Source: Puffinus mauretanicus (taxonomy: Eukaryota > Chordata > Aves > Procellariiformes > Procellariidae). From it: a stretch of 64,000 nucleotides of DNA. The notes beneath the pieces were generated by a model. It ran no database searches. It was given only the letters and a program-made list of their open reading frames with translations, and was not told the origin of the DNA. Of the stretch, positions 55,664 to 64,000 are shown piece by piece (the stretch's first letter is position 1; the number at the start of each line of letters is the position of its first letter). The position numbers were made by a program, and so were the translations under genes. Location: NCBI GenBank assembly GCA_023333565.1, contig JAJKFH010002114.1, positions 298,555 through 362,554 of the forward strand. Reading direction: 5' to 3'.

Positions 55664-57060
55664 TGTTTTTTTTTTTTGTTTTTTTTTTTTTTTTCCTTTG
55701 GGGGATCCCCCTTTTTTCCACCCGCTTTTTTTGCTCCCCAGCCTCCGTGGCAGCCAGGGGAGGTCGCATCCTGCTGCCGCCTGCTCCCCGCAGCCTCCGG
55801 GTGTTCCTGCCGCGGGCTTTCTCTTGCAGAAGGAGGGATCTAGCTCTCGGCAGGGTCCCCCCGAGCGGTGCCGACCCCCCAGCTTCCTCAGTTCAGAGCA
55901 GCTGAAGGGCCCCACACCAGTCCCGCACCCCCTGCCTTCACCCACGACCCGGGGTGCTGGGCTGGGGGGGCCGGCATCGCTCCCCAGGCCCTCGGCACGC
56001 GGCACATCTCTGCGGGTGTTTGCACCCCCCTCCTGCTCCAGCACCCGGGGCGCCCCGGCCCCCCTCAGCCGGGGCTGAGCCACCTCCCGGGTACCAGGGA
56101 CGGAGGGGCTGGGGTGCAGCCTGAGCCCCCCAAAGCGCTGCCCAAATCACGGTGTGGCCGAGGCAGCCTGGAGCGTCGGGCTGCTCCCGAGGCTCTGCAG
56201 TGCCAGCTGGACGCCCCCCACCCTGCGACCCCCCCACCCTGCGACCCCCAGCCCCCCGGTAACCAGTGCTCCTGCTGCAAAGGGAAAAACCAGGGGAGTG
56301 GAAAGACGACGAACGCCTGCGCTGCGGAGACGCGTCCCCTGCGGGTTTGCTGATGGGGGGACCCGGGGGGGCGAGGGGTGGGACGGGCGCTGGACCCCCA
56401 AACGCGGTGGCTGCGATTGCCGTGCAGCCGCTCCGGCTGCTTGTCACTGGACGGCAGCTGGCGCGTGGGGGGACACGCGCGGCCACGCGCTGGCTTTGGG
56501 GGGCCATGTACCCCCGTGGGGCTGGGGGGCTCGGTGAGGCTGGGGGGGCTCAGCCGAGCAAACACCCCCGCAGCCCGGTGCAGAGTCAGCGACCCCGGGC
56601 TGCCCGCGGTGAGGACAGGGCGGTGGGACCCCCCAGCCTCGCTGGTGTCCCCCCCTCTTCCTGGGGGCCGGGGCGGGGGGGTCAGCACATGGAGACCGAT
56701 TTCCCTCCAGGGAGGGAGGGAGGGAGGGAGACCCGGCTCGGGGCAGCCGCCAGCTCTGCCCGGGACGGGGGGACGGACGCTGCCCGAGCCCCCCGAGCGC
56801 TGGGGGGGGGGGGGTGTCCTGCCGCCAGCTCCATCCCCGCTGCACCCCCGGCTCCATCCCCGTCCCTCCCCACCTCCGGCCCCACCCCCTGCCCCACCCC
56901 CGGCCCCACCCTCGGCCCCACCCCCGGCTCCCGCCCGGGCTCCGGCTCCCGCTCCCGCTCCGGCTCCGTGCGCGGCTCCCCGGGGGTGCCGGCCCATGGC
57001 GGGGCGCTGAGCCCCCCCCCCCAGCAGAGCCGGGGCCGAGCGGGGCCCGCCGCCCCCACC
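55664..57060. other. Intergenic tRNA-Cys to PLXDC1, including PLXDC1 promoter
   Basis: GC-rich with no recognised exon. It begins with T-runs after tRNA-Cys. The last 250 bp hold a degenerate C-rich tandem repeat (about 56820-56960, units like ccccacccccggc) and then a CpG-rich stretch before the PLXDC1 ATG, with no TATA box. The 578-codon plus-strand frame across it is compositional. Confidence 0.5.
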
Positions 57061-63961
<6,901 letters not shown>

Positions 63962-64000
63962 TGAGTCGCTGCGCTTAGGAATTGGGGGAGGTGGCGGCTG

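Noticed and set aside
55592..55735. tRNA-derived SINE suggested by tRNA-Cys followed by T-runs
   Set aside because: The tRNA is intact with full acceptor pairing and the T-runs act as a terminator. No SINE body or target-site duplication is visible.

Overview
The window looks like gene-dense vertebrate nuclear DNA, most likely from a bird and probably from a GC-rich microchromosome. Evidence seen directly: multi-exon genes with GT-AG introns, an old CR1 LINE 3' end near 12 kb, short introns, and many G/C-rich minisatellites. The gene order FBXL20 - STAC2 - RPL19 - CACNB1 - PLXDC1 is the human 17q12 order (HOXB paralogon) with orientations preserved. The bird assignment is inferred from these features; the species cannot be determined.

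Layout. 1-21.3 kb: the 3' three quarters of FBXL20 (+; 12 coding exons, AT-rich introns, long 3' UTR). 22.1-25.7 kb: a complete 15-exon, 479-codon CP2/LSF transcription-factor gene (-), tail-to-tail with FBXL20 and head-to-head with STAC2. It is most like TFCP2L1 but sits where humans have no gene. 26.6-30.1 kb: STAC2 (+). 30.1-32.0 kb: intergenic, with one orphan TATA box. 32.0-34.8 kb: RPL19 (-), complete at 196 aa. 38.7-51.6 kb: CACNB1 (+), with mutually exclusive exons 7A/7B, two C-termini, a candidate internal promoter with a short first exon, and a candidate 9-nt microexon. 51.9-53.7 kb: a complete 193-aa Dickkopf-family secreted protein gene (-), with an intron-containing tRNA-Ile(UAU) nested in its first intron. 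55.6 kb: tRNA-Cys(GCA) (+). 57.1 kb to the end: the first seven coding exons of PLXDC1 (+); the gene runs off the window.

Function. STAC2 and CACNB1 both act on voltage-gated calcium channels (adaptor and beta subunit). FBXL20 is an SCF ubiquitin-ligase substrate receptor active at synapses. RPL19 is a housekeeping ribosomal protein. The two least expected genes are the CP2-family gene and the DKK-like gene. The CP2 gene is the best candidate for something little described: from memory, UBP1 lies tail-to-tail with FBXL2 in human 3p22, and here a CP2 gene lies tail-to-tail with FBXL20, so it may be a fourth whole-genome-duplication copy of the CP2 family that mammals lost.

Base composition changes sharply near 20 kb, from AT-rich FBXL20 introns to strongly G/C-rich sequence with G-runs and minisatellites. 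Most long open frames to the right of that point are by-products of GC content and are not annotated.
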